From positions 62,001-126,000 of the forward strand of contig JAICWS010000006.1 of the NCBI GenBank assembly GCA_025934695.1: a stretch of DNA of 64,000 nucleotides. The letters run 5' to 3'. The DNA is from Alphaproteobacteria bacterium (GTDB lineage: Bacteria > Pseudomonadota > Alphaproteobacteria > Micavibrionales > UBA2020). The notes under the pieces are model-generated. The model did not search any database. It was not told where the DNA came from and worked only from the letters and a program-made list of their open reading frames with translations. Within the stretch, counting starts at the first letter, position 1. Each line of letters starts with the position of its first letter. Shown here piece by piece: positions 7,545 through 14,090 of the stretch. The position numbers and the translations under genes were made by a program.

Positions 7545-7574
7545 ATGGGTTGTGACGCCGCTTCGGTTTAGACG

Positions 7575-7599
7575 GGAACCCGCCTCTGCCTCATCCGTA
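7575..7599 (+). promoter_or_regulatory. Possible EcfG-type (general stress) promoter
   Basis: GGAAC (7575-7579) and CGTA (7596-7599) are 16 bases apart, close to the GGAAC-N16/17-CGTT consensus of the alphaproteobacterial EcfG sigma factor. It lies 35 bases before the start of the secreted protein gene at 7634. Confidence 0.3.
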
Positions 7600-7633
7600 A
7601 GTCACACAAAAGTATCATGAGGAGAGAGTGGCC

Positions 7634-8194
7634 ATGATGAAGCGCAACATGTTTTTCTGCGCGGTGATCGCAGCCGGGATACTGGCATCCGCCGGCGCCC
7701 GCGCGCAAACGCTGACGGTCGCGCCTGCGGACGGCGAACGGCGCGTATCCTTCGACAGTGTGCCGAACGCGGTTCAGAACGCGCTCACGAATTATTCGGC
7801 GGGCGTCAGCAGCGGCGCGGCGGCCACCGTGTGGCGGCGCGATGCGGGCGACGGGCTTCTCTATCGCGGGCGCATCACCGACGTGGACGGGTCGTCGCGC
7901 GTCATCGACGTGACGCCGGGCGGCCGCGTGCAGGCGCTGCACCAGTTTGCGCCGCCGCTCATGAAGGCCTTCGATCCCGGCGTGGCGGTTGCCTGGCATA
8001 ACCTGCCGGGAAGCGTCCAGCGCACCATTCAGAGCAACACGAACGGCCTGCCGGTAACGACGATCGTGCGCAAGGCCGCCGCCAACGGCATGACGATTTA
8101 CGTCGCCGCGACGACCGATGCGACGGGCGCGCCGGTCTATATCGAGACGACGATGAACGGCAACCTGGTCGGCGTGAAGCGCAAGTCGGATTGA
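7634..8194 (+). CDS. Secreted protein with two PepSY-like domains
   Basis: A 186-residue protein with a clear signal peptide (cleavage after ASAGARA). ATG 7634 is preferred over the GTG six bases upstream because GAGGAGAGAG sits at the right distance. The mature part has two similar halves: VPNAVQNALTNY...YRGRITDVDGSSRVIDVTPGGRV and LPGSVQRTIQSN...IYVAATTDATGAPVYIETTMNGNL. This alternating helix/strand pattern is that of PepSY-like domains, often found in periplasmic inhibitors or regulators. The binding partner is unknown. Confidence 0.7.
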   Translation: MMKRNMFFCAVIAAGILASAGARAQTLTVAPADGERRVSFDSVPNAVQNALTNYSAGVSSGAAATVWRRDAGDGLLYRGRITDVDGSSRVIDVTPGGRVQALHQFAPPLMKAFDPGVAVAWHNLPGSVQRTIQSNTNGLPVTTIVRKAAANGMTIYVAATTDATGAPVYIETTMNGNLVGVKRKSD

Positions 8195-8213
8195 GCGTGC
8201 CGGAAAGCCTTGT

Positions 8214-8606
8214 TCAGGCCGTGTGCGTTTCCGCGGGCTCGTCCTTGATAAGCGCCTTGCCCGCGGCATAGCGGCGCAGGTCTTCGGCGTCGGCCGGAAT
8301 TTTCTTCATCAGCATTTCCGACAAGGGCGTGTCGCGGCAGTCGATGGCGAATTTCACCATGGCCTCATTGGGCAGCACGCCGCCTTCGAGGCACGCGGAG
8401 GTAAGGTTCGGGTCGCGAAAGCCGACGGCGACCGACAGCATCTCGGTCGTGAACTGTCCGCCCTGGCCGGCGAGCGACATGATGGTGCCGTATTCGCGGC
8501 GGTAGAAAGCCTGCAGCATTTCGCCGGTCAGCCGCTGGGCCTCGCGGTCGGCCATCACCTTGTCGTTGAATGCGCGGGAGACGAACCCGTCGACGAATGC
8601 CTTCAT
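8214..8606 (-). CDS. Hypothetical soluble protein (130 aa)
   Basis: A 130-residue protein starting MKAFVDGFVSRAFNDK; AAGGGGATCGGGG precedes the ATG, which is preferred over an upstream in-frame ATG in AT-rich promoter sequence. It has no signal peptide or membrane helix. The middle (about 50-105, with DPNLTSACLEGGVLPNEAMVKFAIDCRD) looks helical with a spacing reminiscent of degenerate ankyrin-type helix pairs, but no repeat can be claimed. Upstream, TTATGTATAATAATAATC is AT-rich and promoter-like. It converges on the PepSY gene. Function unknown. Confidence 0.65.
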   Translation of the reverse strand: MKAFVDGFVSRAFNDKVMADREAQRLTGEMLQAFYRREYGTIMSLAGQGGQFTTEMLSVAVGFRDPNLTSACLEGGVLPNEAMVKFAIDCRDTPLSEMLMKKIPADAEDLRRYAAGKALIKDEPAETHTA

Positions 8607-8769
8607 AACCCCGATCCCCTTCGATATTCCCCTGATTATTATTATACATAACAATCGGTATTACGACAAGGAAACGGCGGGGTTTTGACGCTGTTTTCGC
8701 GCTTGGCGCAATATTCAGGCGTTCAATATTTACTCAACGTTAAGGAAATGGATATCCAGGGCGAAATTT

Positions 8770-10299
8770 TCAGCTCGACGGAGAGGCGGCCCGCGATTTT
8801 GGTTGCGTGGGCGCTGGAGGCGCTGCCGCCGGTGACGCCGGTGCGTCGCCGGTTTGCAGGTTGAAGCCCTTGAGCTCCGGCGCGGCTTTCAGGATGTTGA
8901 CGCCGCGCGTGGCGTTCTCATGGATATAATCCGTCATCTGCACCGCATTGGGAAAATTCTCCTGCAGCTTCTGGGCCTGCGCCTGCCACAGCCTGTTGTC
9001 CGGCTGGCGGTCGATATCCTGCCGCAACTCGTCCTGCAGCTCGCCGTAAGCTTTCGCGATCGTGGCGGGCGTGATCATGCCGCCGTCGGCGAAGGCGCGG
9101 TCGCGCATCAACTGGATCGGATGATAATTCGACAACTGCCGGGCGACATCGGGATCCATCTGGTTGTGCTGGTCGGGTTTCTCGGCGTCGCTCGGTGGCG
9201 GCAAAGTGTAGGGCTTCAGGAAGCTGAGCGCGCCCGCGACGTCCGGCGATGCGGCGGTGCCCATGCCGTCGTAGGTTGCGCGTTCCGCCGCTGTCCCCGT
9301 CACATAGCGCACGGCGGCCTCGGCCTGCGCCGGCGGCAGGCTGTTTTGCGTCGCTACAGCGTTATAGAGATTGTGCGCGTCGTCGTCGCTTAAAGTGCGG
9401 AATTTTTCGACGCCCATTTCATTGATCTTGCGCTCCAGACCGTCGAGGGCGTTGCCGGTCATGTGGCCGATCTCGCCGGACTGGTGGCGCCAGGCGGCGA
9501 TGTGATCGATGATCGCGGGATCGGCGCCATTGCGGATCATATCGCCCGCGGCGCCGACGTCCGCCAGGCTTTCCTGCCGGTTGACGCGCGCCAGCGCGGC
9601 CAGCTGCACCGGGTTGCCCAGCATGCTTTCGGGCTGCTCGGGATCGAACTTGCCCATCTGCGCCCGGGTGATGTCCGTGAACATGTTCTGCGTATCGGCC
9701 TCGTGCCATCCTTCGTGGCGGTCGATGAATTCAAGATTTTGCGCGTGGGTCAGCCCCTCGATGCGCAGGTTCGGCGCAAAATAGGCGGACCCAGGAATGA
9801 TCGCGCCCGCCTGCGGCGCATTTGTGAACATGTCGCGGATCGCATGCGGCTCCTGGGTGTAGACGAGGCCCTGGCCGGGAGCGGATACCGGATGCCGCAT
9901 TTCGGCGGCCAGATCGTCGATGTTTTCCTGCGTCACAGGTGCCCCAGCGCGGTCCAGCAGCGTGCGGGCGGCATCCTTGTCGTCCCGCCCGAAGGCGCGC
10001 AGCGCCTGGAATTCGTTCGGATCGATGTAGGTGGCTTTGGCGTCGGGAGAATTGTGTTCGTGCTGAAGGAAACGCGTCAGTGCCGCGCCGCGCTGTTGGA
10101 GCTCCCGGGAATAGCCGTTGTCGACGGCATTCACGATCGCATCCGTCGTCGTGTTGCCGATCAGCATGGCGCGGACCTGGTCTTCGGGCGTGCCGGGCGG
10201 GCCGACGGGGATGAAAGTTTCGGTGGTGCGCGTTTCAACGGCGGGCGCTGCCTGCTGCGGGCCGGGATCCTGATCGTTCATGAAACTGGATATGGGCAT
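8770..10299 (-). CDS. Putative zinc metallopeptidase-like protein (HEGWH), possible effector
   Basis: A 509-residue protein without signal peptide or membrane segments. Residues 195-199 are HEGWH, matching the HExxH zinc-peptidase signature, and E243 in RQESLADVG is a candidate third ligand. The first 40 residues and last 35 are Pro/Ala-rich and disordered. The rest is helical and charged. I cannot assign a peptidase family. The single-gene unit, strong extended -10 promoter and lack of a Sec signal would fit a cytoplasmic or effector enzyme. Start ATG 10299 has AAAGGGA upstream; the in-frame ATG at 10281 is a weaker alternative. Confidence 0.65.
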   Translation of the reverse strand: MPISSFMNDQDPGPQQAAPAVETRTTETFIPVGPPGTPEDQVRAMLIGNTTTDAIVNAVDNGYSRELQQRGAALTRFLQHEHNSPDAKATYIDPNEFQALRAFGRDDKDAARTLLDRAGAPVTQENIDDLAAEMRHPVSAPGQGLVYTQEPHAIRDMFTNAPQAGAIIPGSAYFAPNLRIEGLTHAQNLEFIDRHEGWHEADTQNMFTDITRAQMGKFDPEQPESMLGNPVQLAALARVNRQESLADVGAAGDMIRNGADPAIIDHIAAWRHQSGEIGHMTGNALDGLERKINEMGVEKFRTLSDDDAHNLYNAVATQNSLPPAQAEAAVRYVTGTAAERATYDGMGTAASPDVAGALSFLKPYTLPPPSDAEKPDQHNQMDPDVARQLSNYHPIQLMRDRAFADGGMITPATIAKAYGELQDELRQDIDRQPDNRLWQAQAQKLQENFPNAVQMTDYIHENATRGVNILKAAPELKGFNLQTGDAPASPAAAPPAPTQPKSRAASPSS

Positions 10300-10331
10300 C
10301 GCGCGTCAAATCCCTTTGAACGGATATGACT

Positions 10332-10340
10332 ATTATACCA
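10332..10340 (-). promoter_or_regulatory. Extended -10 promoter (TGGTATAAT)
   Basis: On the minus strand a perfect TATAAT with the TGn extension lies 33 bases before the HEGWH gene. No good -35 box is present, as expected for an extended -10 promoter. Confidence 0.55.
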
Positions 10341-10378
10341 TAATCCGGATATCTTTGGGGAAATGAAGATGAAATTTT

Positions 10379-10433
10379 GCGCGAAGCGCGCGCGCATACC
10401 CGAACGCTACGGCAACGCCGTACCGCTTCGCGC
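10379..10433. repeat. Nested inverted repeat
   Basis: GCGCGAAGCG (10379-10388) is the exact reverse complement of CGCTTCGCGC (10424-10433), with an inner ACGGC/GCCGT hairpin between. It sits just after the stop of the gene at 10439-10741 and may end transcription or protect mRNA, though it lacks a T-run. Confidence 0.5.
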
Positions 10434-10438
10434 GAAGA

Positions 10439-10741
10439 TCAGAAGTTGTCGGACAGGTAACAGGGGGTGCAGCGCACGGGCTGCTGATTTTCGAATTCGA
10501 CCAGCATGATCACGCCGCGCTGGCGCGCGGTGTCGAGAACGGCCTGCGTCACGCCCTCGAAGATCGCATAGTTGGTTTCGGTCCCCGCGACAATGCGGTT
10601 TTCCTGGATGGTGAACCAGAAAGGGCCTTCCTCCGGGTTGCCGTCAAGCGTGGGATGACGGTAGAAAAAGAACGCCAGCGCATTGCGCCCGTTCCTGAAA
10701 ACTTCATATTCCGATACGACTGAATTATTGGCCTGCGGCAT
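10439..10741 (-). CDS. Hypothetical protein (100 aa)
   Basis: A 100-residue soluble protein beginning MPQANNSVVSEYEVF. The pattern of short hydrophobic strands (ALAFFFYRH, PFWFTIQEN, VIMLVEFEN) suggests a small alpha/beta or beta fold. Two cysteines near the C-terminus (CTPC) could bind metal or form a disulfide. It follows the 58-residue gene at 10771-10947 by 29 bases and probably shares its transcript. No family recognised. Confidence 0.6.
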   Translation of the reverse strand: MPQANNSVVSEYEVFRNGRNALAFFFYRHPTLDGNPEEGPFWFTIQENRIVAGTETNYAIFEGVTQAVLDTARQRGVIMLVEFENQQPVRCTPCYLSDNF

Positions 10742-10770
10742 CGTTCTTCATCCCACCCTTACTCTTATAT

Positions 10771-10947
10771 CTAGCGCGTCGGGTCTACGGCGCCAGCGGC
10801 TCCCTTGGGTTGTTGCGCTGCGGCAGGTTCGTTGGTCAGGCTGTGCATCATCGTGGGGGCCGTATTGATATAGGCACCCAGAATTTCGCCCGCTTCCTCG
10901 TTGCTGCGACGAGCCACGGCGGCGGTGTTTAAAAGTCCACTGGCCAT
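10771..10947 (-). CDS. Small hypothetical protein (58 aa)
   Basis: A 58-residue frame beginning MASGLLNTAAVARRSN with a strong ribosome site (GGGGGAG, 8 bases before ATG). The sequence is Ala-rich and mostly helical for residues 5-40, then Pro/Gln-rich. It has no signal or membrane helix. It is upstream of, and likely co-transcribed with, the 100-aa gene. No homologue recognised; support comes from the ribosome site and the operon arrangement. Confidence 0.5.
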   Translation of the reverse strand: MASGLLNTAAVARRSNEEAGEILGAYINTAPTMMHSLTNEPAAAQQPKGAAGAVDPTR

Positions 10948-11122
10948 GATGAAATCTCCCCCTCGAACCCGTTACCAAATCTGAGCCTACAATGCTATTA
11001 GACCCCAAGAAAGTTAATTTTTGGTTTACATAGTGACATTCCAGAAGCTATTTTTGGGTCAAGTAATTTTGTTGCGGTGAAAGCGCGTTTTGATACCGCG
11101 ATTGGACGGGCCGAAGGAGCGG

Positions 11123-11839
11123 CTACCCCGGCTGCGGCTTCTGCCCGGGAAGCTTCATCTTCGGCTTGTCGAGCGTTTTGGGCGCGATCTCGCGCTTGAG
11201 ATCGGCGAGCTCCTCCAGAATGCGCCGCTGCTGGCGCAGGATTTCGAGCGGCGCAATGTCTTTCAGGAAACGCGTCTGCCAGTTTTCGAGCACGGCGATC
11301 GTCGCGTCAATCTGCTTCACGCGCTTGGCGCCCGGAAGCGATAGCTGGCCGCGCTGCTGATCGATCTGGTCGATAAGCGCGCCGACATCACGGTCGCTGA
11401 GGCCGTAAGGCGAGCTGCCGGGCGCAAGCGCGCCGATCAGTTCTTCAAGGGCTGCCCTTACCCCCGGGTCATCGCGGCGGATTGATTTCGGCGCGGCCAG
11501 TTTCTTTTCCTCGCGCAGGCCGGCGACGGCGACGGAGACTTCCGCGCCGCGCAAGACAAGCTCCTGCATCAGCGCGGCTTTTCCGGTCTCGGCCGCGACG
11601 CGCAGCGGCATGCCGCCGCCCGCATTGAGATCCGCGCCGTTTGTCACGGCGGCGGCGATGGCTGTCAAATCGCCCTGTCGCACGGCGTCGACGAGCGCCG
11701 CGTCGGCGCTGCTCAAAGCCGGGGGCGCCGGCGCCGCTGCGGGGCGGCGCGTCTCGGACGCCGCGATTGCGCGGAACAGCCGTTCGGCGGCGGAGGTAAA
11801 GGCATCGTCATAAGGTGAGCCTGTCCTGAAGCGCGGCAT
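11123..11839 (-). CDS. Ankyrin-repeat protein with helical C-terminal half
   Basis: A 238-residue protein. Residues about 43-105 contain two ankyrin repeats (ALVDAVRQGDLTAIAAAVTNGADLNAGGGMPLRVAAETGK and the next helix pair). The second half is a long charged helical region (about 150-225, with EILRQQRRILEELADLKRE). The C-terminus, DKPKMKLPGQKPQPG, is only a weak match to the PLxLK tail of the other ankyrin proteins in this window. It has its own TTGACA promoter and a ribosome site GGGAAGGAT. No signal peptide. Role unknown; likely a protein-protein binder. Confidence 0.75.
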   Translation of the reverse strand: MPRFRTGSPYDDAFTSAAERLFRAIAASETRRPAAAPAPPALSSADAALVDAVRQGDLTAIAAAVTNGADLNAGGGMPLRVAAETGKAALMQELVLRGAEVSVAVAGLREEKKLAAPKSIRRDDPGVRAALEELIGALAPGSSPYGLSDRDVGALIDQIDQQRGQLSLPGAKRVKQIDATIAVLENWQTRFLKDIAPLEILRQQRRILEELADLKREIAPKTLDKPKMKLPGQKPQPG

Positions 11840-11872
11840 GGCGGATCAAAATCCTTCCCGTTAATGCGGGCA

Positions 11873-11902
11873 TTATTACGACAGATGGAAGTATTCTGTC
11901 AA
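11873..11902 (-). promoter_or_regulatory. Promoter of the 11123-11839 ankyrin gene
   Basis: TTGACA (11897-11902) and TAATAA (11873-11878) on the minus strand with an 18-base spacer. Confidence 0.6.
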
Positions 11903-11935
11903 TATGTTAAACGCCAAGCTATTGAAGTTGAACGC

Positions 11936-12592
11936 CTAAAATCCTGGACTGGGCTGGTTGTTGCGCAGGCGATAGCGATGCAGTTCGCGGGCCACCAGCT
12001 TGATCGTGTCGCGCAGGACATCTTCATGCGGATTGGCGGCGTTGACGATGTACCAGTGCAGCCCCTGCTGGCCGATGATGGATTTGCGCACCTGCTTGCG
12101 CACGACTTTTTCGTCGGCGTCCGAGGGACCGGCCTGGCGGTTTGCGACGCGGTCGTAAAGCACGCTTAAAGGCGCATCGAGATAAATGCCGATGAAGTCG
12201 GCGCGGCATTTGACGGCCACATGCTGCTGTTTCTTGCGTTCGTCGTTGCCCAGAAAAGTGCCGGTCACGATCACGCTGTGGCCCTGCTTAAGCAGCGCAG
12301 CGGCTTCGTTCTGGATGTACTTGATGAAACGCCGCGTCTTTTCGGGCGTATAGGCGGAAAGGGGAAGGGGCGTCTCGGGCGATACGCCTTCCATCTTCTT
12401 GCGCATCACGTCGGAATCGAGCAGCACGGAACCAGGCAGCCGTTCGGAGAGCGACTTGGCGAGCGTCGTCTTGCCGCTCCCCGACATGCCGCCCACGGCG
12501 ATCATCACCGGCCGGGAATTATTTCTCCGGATCACGGCGTTTGCCGGCGGCGAAGGCGGTGCCGCTCGCGTTGTTCGATTGCCCTCATGCAA
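11936..12592 (-). CDS. P-loop kinase (AAA_33/gluconate-kinase-like)
   Basis: A 218-residue P-loop protein. Walker A is GMSGSGKTTLAK near residue 34; LLDSDVMRKKM follows in the position of the substrate-binding DxD of small-molecule kinases, and ANRQAGPSDADEKV resembles the LID region. This pattern fits the AAA_33 group of predicted kinases (gluconate, chloramphenicol or aminoglycoside kinases, and the C-terminal domain of some phosphotransferase fusions). The substrate is unknown. The first 28 residues are Pro/Arg-rich. It has its own promoter (12634-12662). Confidence 0.8.
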   Translation of the reverse strand: MHEGNRTTRAAPPSPPANAVIRRNNSRPVMIAVGGMSGSGKTTLAKSLSERLPGSVLLDSDVMRKKMEGVSPETPLPLSAYTPEKTRRFIKYIQNEAAALLKQGHSVIVTGTFLGNDERKKQQHVAVKCRADFIGIYLDAPLSVLYDRVANRQAGPSDADEKVVRKQVRKSIIGQQGLHWYIVNAANPHEDVLRDTIKLVARELHRYRLRNNQPSPGF

Positions 12593-12633
12593 TGGACCTG
12601 ATCCCCTTCCTGATATGTCGAAACCAAGAGGAC

Positions 12634-12662
12634 ACTATCGCCGAAATTCATGCTTATGTCAA
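12634..12662 (-). promoter_or_regulatory. Promoter of the P-loop kinase gene
   Basis: TTGACA (12657-12662) and GATAGT (12634-12639) on the minus strand, spacer exactly 17 bases. Confidence 0.65.
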
Positions 12663-12707
12663 ATATTTATTTCAATTCCTTGAAAAACATAAATTTTTTG
12701 AAGCGCT

Positions 12708-12741
12708 AAAAAGCCCCGGGACGGAGGCCCCGGGGCTTTTC
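12708..12741 (-). terminator. Rho-independent terminator after nrdB
   Basis: AAAAGCCCCGGG and CCCGGGGCTTTT form a long stem with A and T runs on both sides, so it can act in both directions. It lies 27 bases after the nrdB stop. Confidence 0.9.
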
Positions 12742-12767
12742 TTTGTGCGTCGTGCAGGAGAAAATCG

Positions 12768-13754
12768 TTATGAAGCGACTTTGAAGACCTCGTCCTCGAA
12801 GGCTTCTTCCCAGGAGCCCTGCGTCGAGGCCTTGGAATATTCGGTCGCGCGGTTTTCGAAGAAGTTGGTGTGCTCGGCGCCATTCAGCATCGCGTCCATC
12901 CAGGGCAGCGGGTTCTTCTGAATGCCGAAGATCGGCTTCAGCCCCAGCTGCGACAGGCGGCGGTCGCCGATGTAGCGGATGTAATCTTTCACTTCCTGCG
13001 CGGTCAGCCCCTCGATGCCGCCCATCTCGAAGGCGAGGTCAATGAAGGAATCCTCGTGCTCGACGATGGTCTTGCAGGCGTCGCTGATGCTCGACTGCAG
13101 CTCGGGCGTCCACACTTCCGGGTTTTCTTCGACGAAGGTCTTGAACAGGCGGATGATGGACAGCGTGTGCAGCGTTTCATCCCGGACGGACCATGTCACG
13201 ATCTGGCCCATGCCCTTCATCTTGTTGAAGCGTTGGAAGTTCATCAGCATCGCAAACGATGCAAAGAGCTGCAGCCCTTCCGTGAAGCCGCCGAAGACGG
13301 CCATGGTCAGCGCGATGTCTTTCTTCGAGTTGACATTGAAGCCCTGCATATAGTCGAACTTGTCCTTCATCTCCTTGTATTTCATGAAGGCGGAATATTC
13401 GACCTCGGGCATGCCGATGGTGTCGAGGAGATGCGAGTAGGCGGCGATATGCACCGTCTCCATGTTCGAGAAGGCGGCCAGCATCATGCAGATTTCGGTC
13501 GGCTTGAACACGCGGGAGTAATGGCGCATGTAGCAGTTGTTCACTTCCACGTCGGCCTGGGTGAAGAAGCGGAAGATCTGCGTCAAAAGGTTACGCTCGG
13601 CGGGCGTGAGCTTCTTTTTCCAGTCGCGCACGTCTTCTGCCAGCGGCACTTCCTCCGGAAGCCAGTGGATGCGCTGCTGCGTCAGCCAGGCTTCATAGGC
13701 CCAGGGATAGTTGAAGGGCTTGTAGACGTGATTTTCGGTCAAAAGACGGGACAT
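12768..13754 (-). CDS. nrdB: Ribonucleotide reductase class Ia small subunit (NrdB)
   Basis: A 328-residue subunit that houses the di-iron/tyrosyl-radical cofactor needed by NrdA to make deoxyribonucleotides. Metal-ligand segments are visible in order: QADVEVNN, SNMETVHIAAY, FTEGLQLF and WSVRDETLH. The ETVHIAAY segment contains E-x-x-H followed four residues later by Tyr, the position of the E. coli Y122 radical. The C-terminal tail (EEAFEDEVFKVAS) is acidic, as needed for docking to NrdA. It is downstream of nrdA and a small winged-helix-like gene, with a strong terminator after it. Confidence 0.95.
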   Translation of the reverse strand: MSRLLTENHVYKPFNYPWAYEAWLTQQRIHWLPEEVPLAEDVRDWKKKLTPAERNLLTQIFRFFTQADVEVNNCYMRHYSRVFKPTEICMMLAAFSNMETVHIAAYSHLLDTIGMPEVEYSAFMKYKEMKDKFDYMQGFNVNSKKDIALTMAVFGGFTEGLQLFASFAMLMNFQRFNKMKGMGQIVTWSVRDETLHTLSIIRLFKTFVEENPEVWTPELQSSISDACKTIVEHEDSFIDLAFEMGGIEGLTAQEVKDYIRYIGDRRLSQLGLKPIFGIQKNPLPWMDAMLNGAEHTNFFENRATEYSKASTQGSWEEAFEDEVFKVAS

Positions 13755-13770
13755 GATTTTCTCTCTTTCT

Positions 13771-13868
13771 CGTCACCCCCGCGAAGGCGGGGGTCTGGTC
13801 TGCCGCAACGCGGCATTTATAAATGCGGCTTCGCCGCGGACCGGATGCCCGCCTTCGCGGGCATGACG
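13771..13868. repeat. Intergenic palindromic repeat (CGTCAYYCCCGCG family), copy 1
   Basis: Outer arms CGTCACCCCCGCGAAGGCGG and CCGCCTTCGCGGGCATGACG enclose a second hairpin (GCCGCAACGCGGC / GCCGCGG). Copies with related arms occur at 25220-25300 and 42560-42638. All three are intergenic. Such elements are common in Proteobacteria and usually act as mRNA-stabilising or REP-like sequences. Confidence 0.75.
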
Positions 13869-13873
13869 GATTC

Positions 13874-14044
13874 TTAACGGCTCTCCAAAATCTCCCGGCC
13901 GCGGGGCGAGATACAGACGCCTTCCGGGCAGGGCTCGATGAGATCGAGGCGGGAAAGTTTCTCGAGGTGCGTGCGGGAAACGCGGTCGCAACGCTCGCGG
14001 TCGCTCAAAATTTCAAGCGTGTTCAGTTCAGCTGTGCTCAACAT
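13874..14044 (-). CDS. Small winged-helix-like protein between nrdA and nrdB
   Basis: A 56-residue protein beginning MLSTAELNTLEILSDRE. The ATG at 14044 is preferred over an upstream in-frame ATG because GGAGCGAAAAAGA sits before it and the upstream codons overlap the 3' end of nrdA. Helix-helix-wing spacing is seen: ALNTLEIL, RTHLEKLSRLDLIEPCPEGVCISPRGREILE, with the last part typical of a winged helix (TxxGxxxL-like SPRGREIL). It lies in the same transcript as nrdA (ends 14091) and nrdB (starts 13754). It may be a small regulator or an NrdB/NrdA-associated factor; that is inference. Confidence 0.6.
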   Translation of the reverse strand: MLSTAELNTLEILSDRERCDRVSRTHLEKLSRLDLIEPCPEGVCISPRGREILESR

Positions 14045-14090
14045 TCTTTTTCGCTCCGGGATTCGATGATGTTTTTTATTGTAGTCGTTT

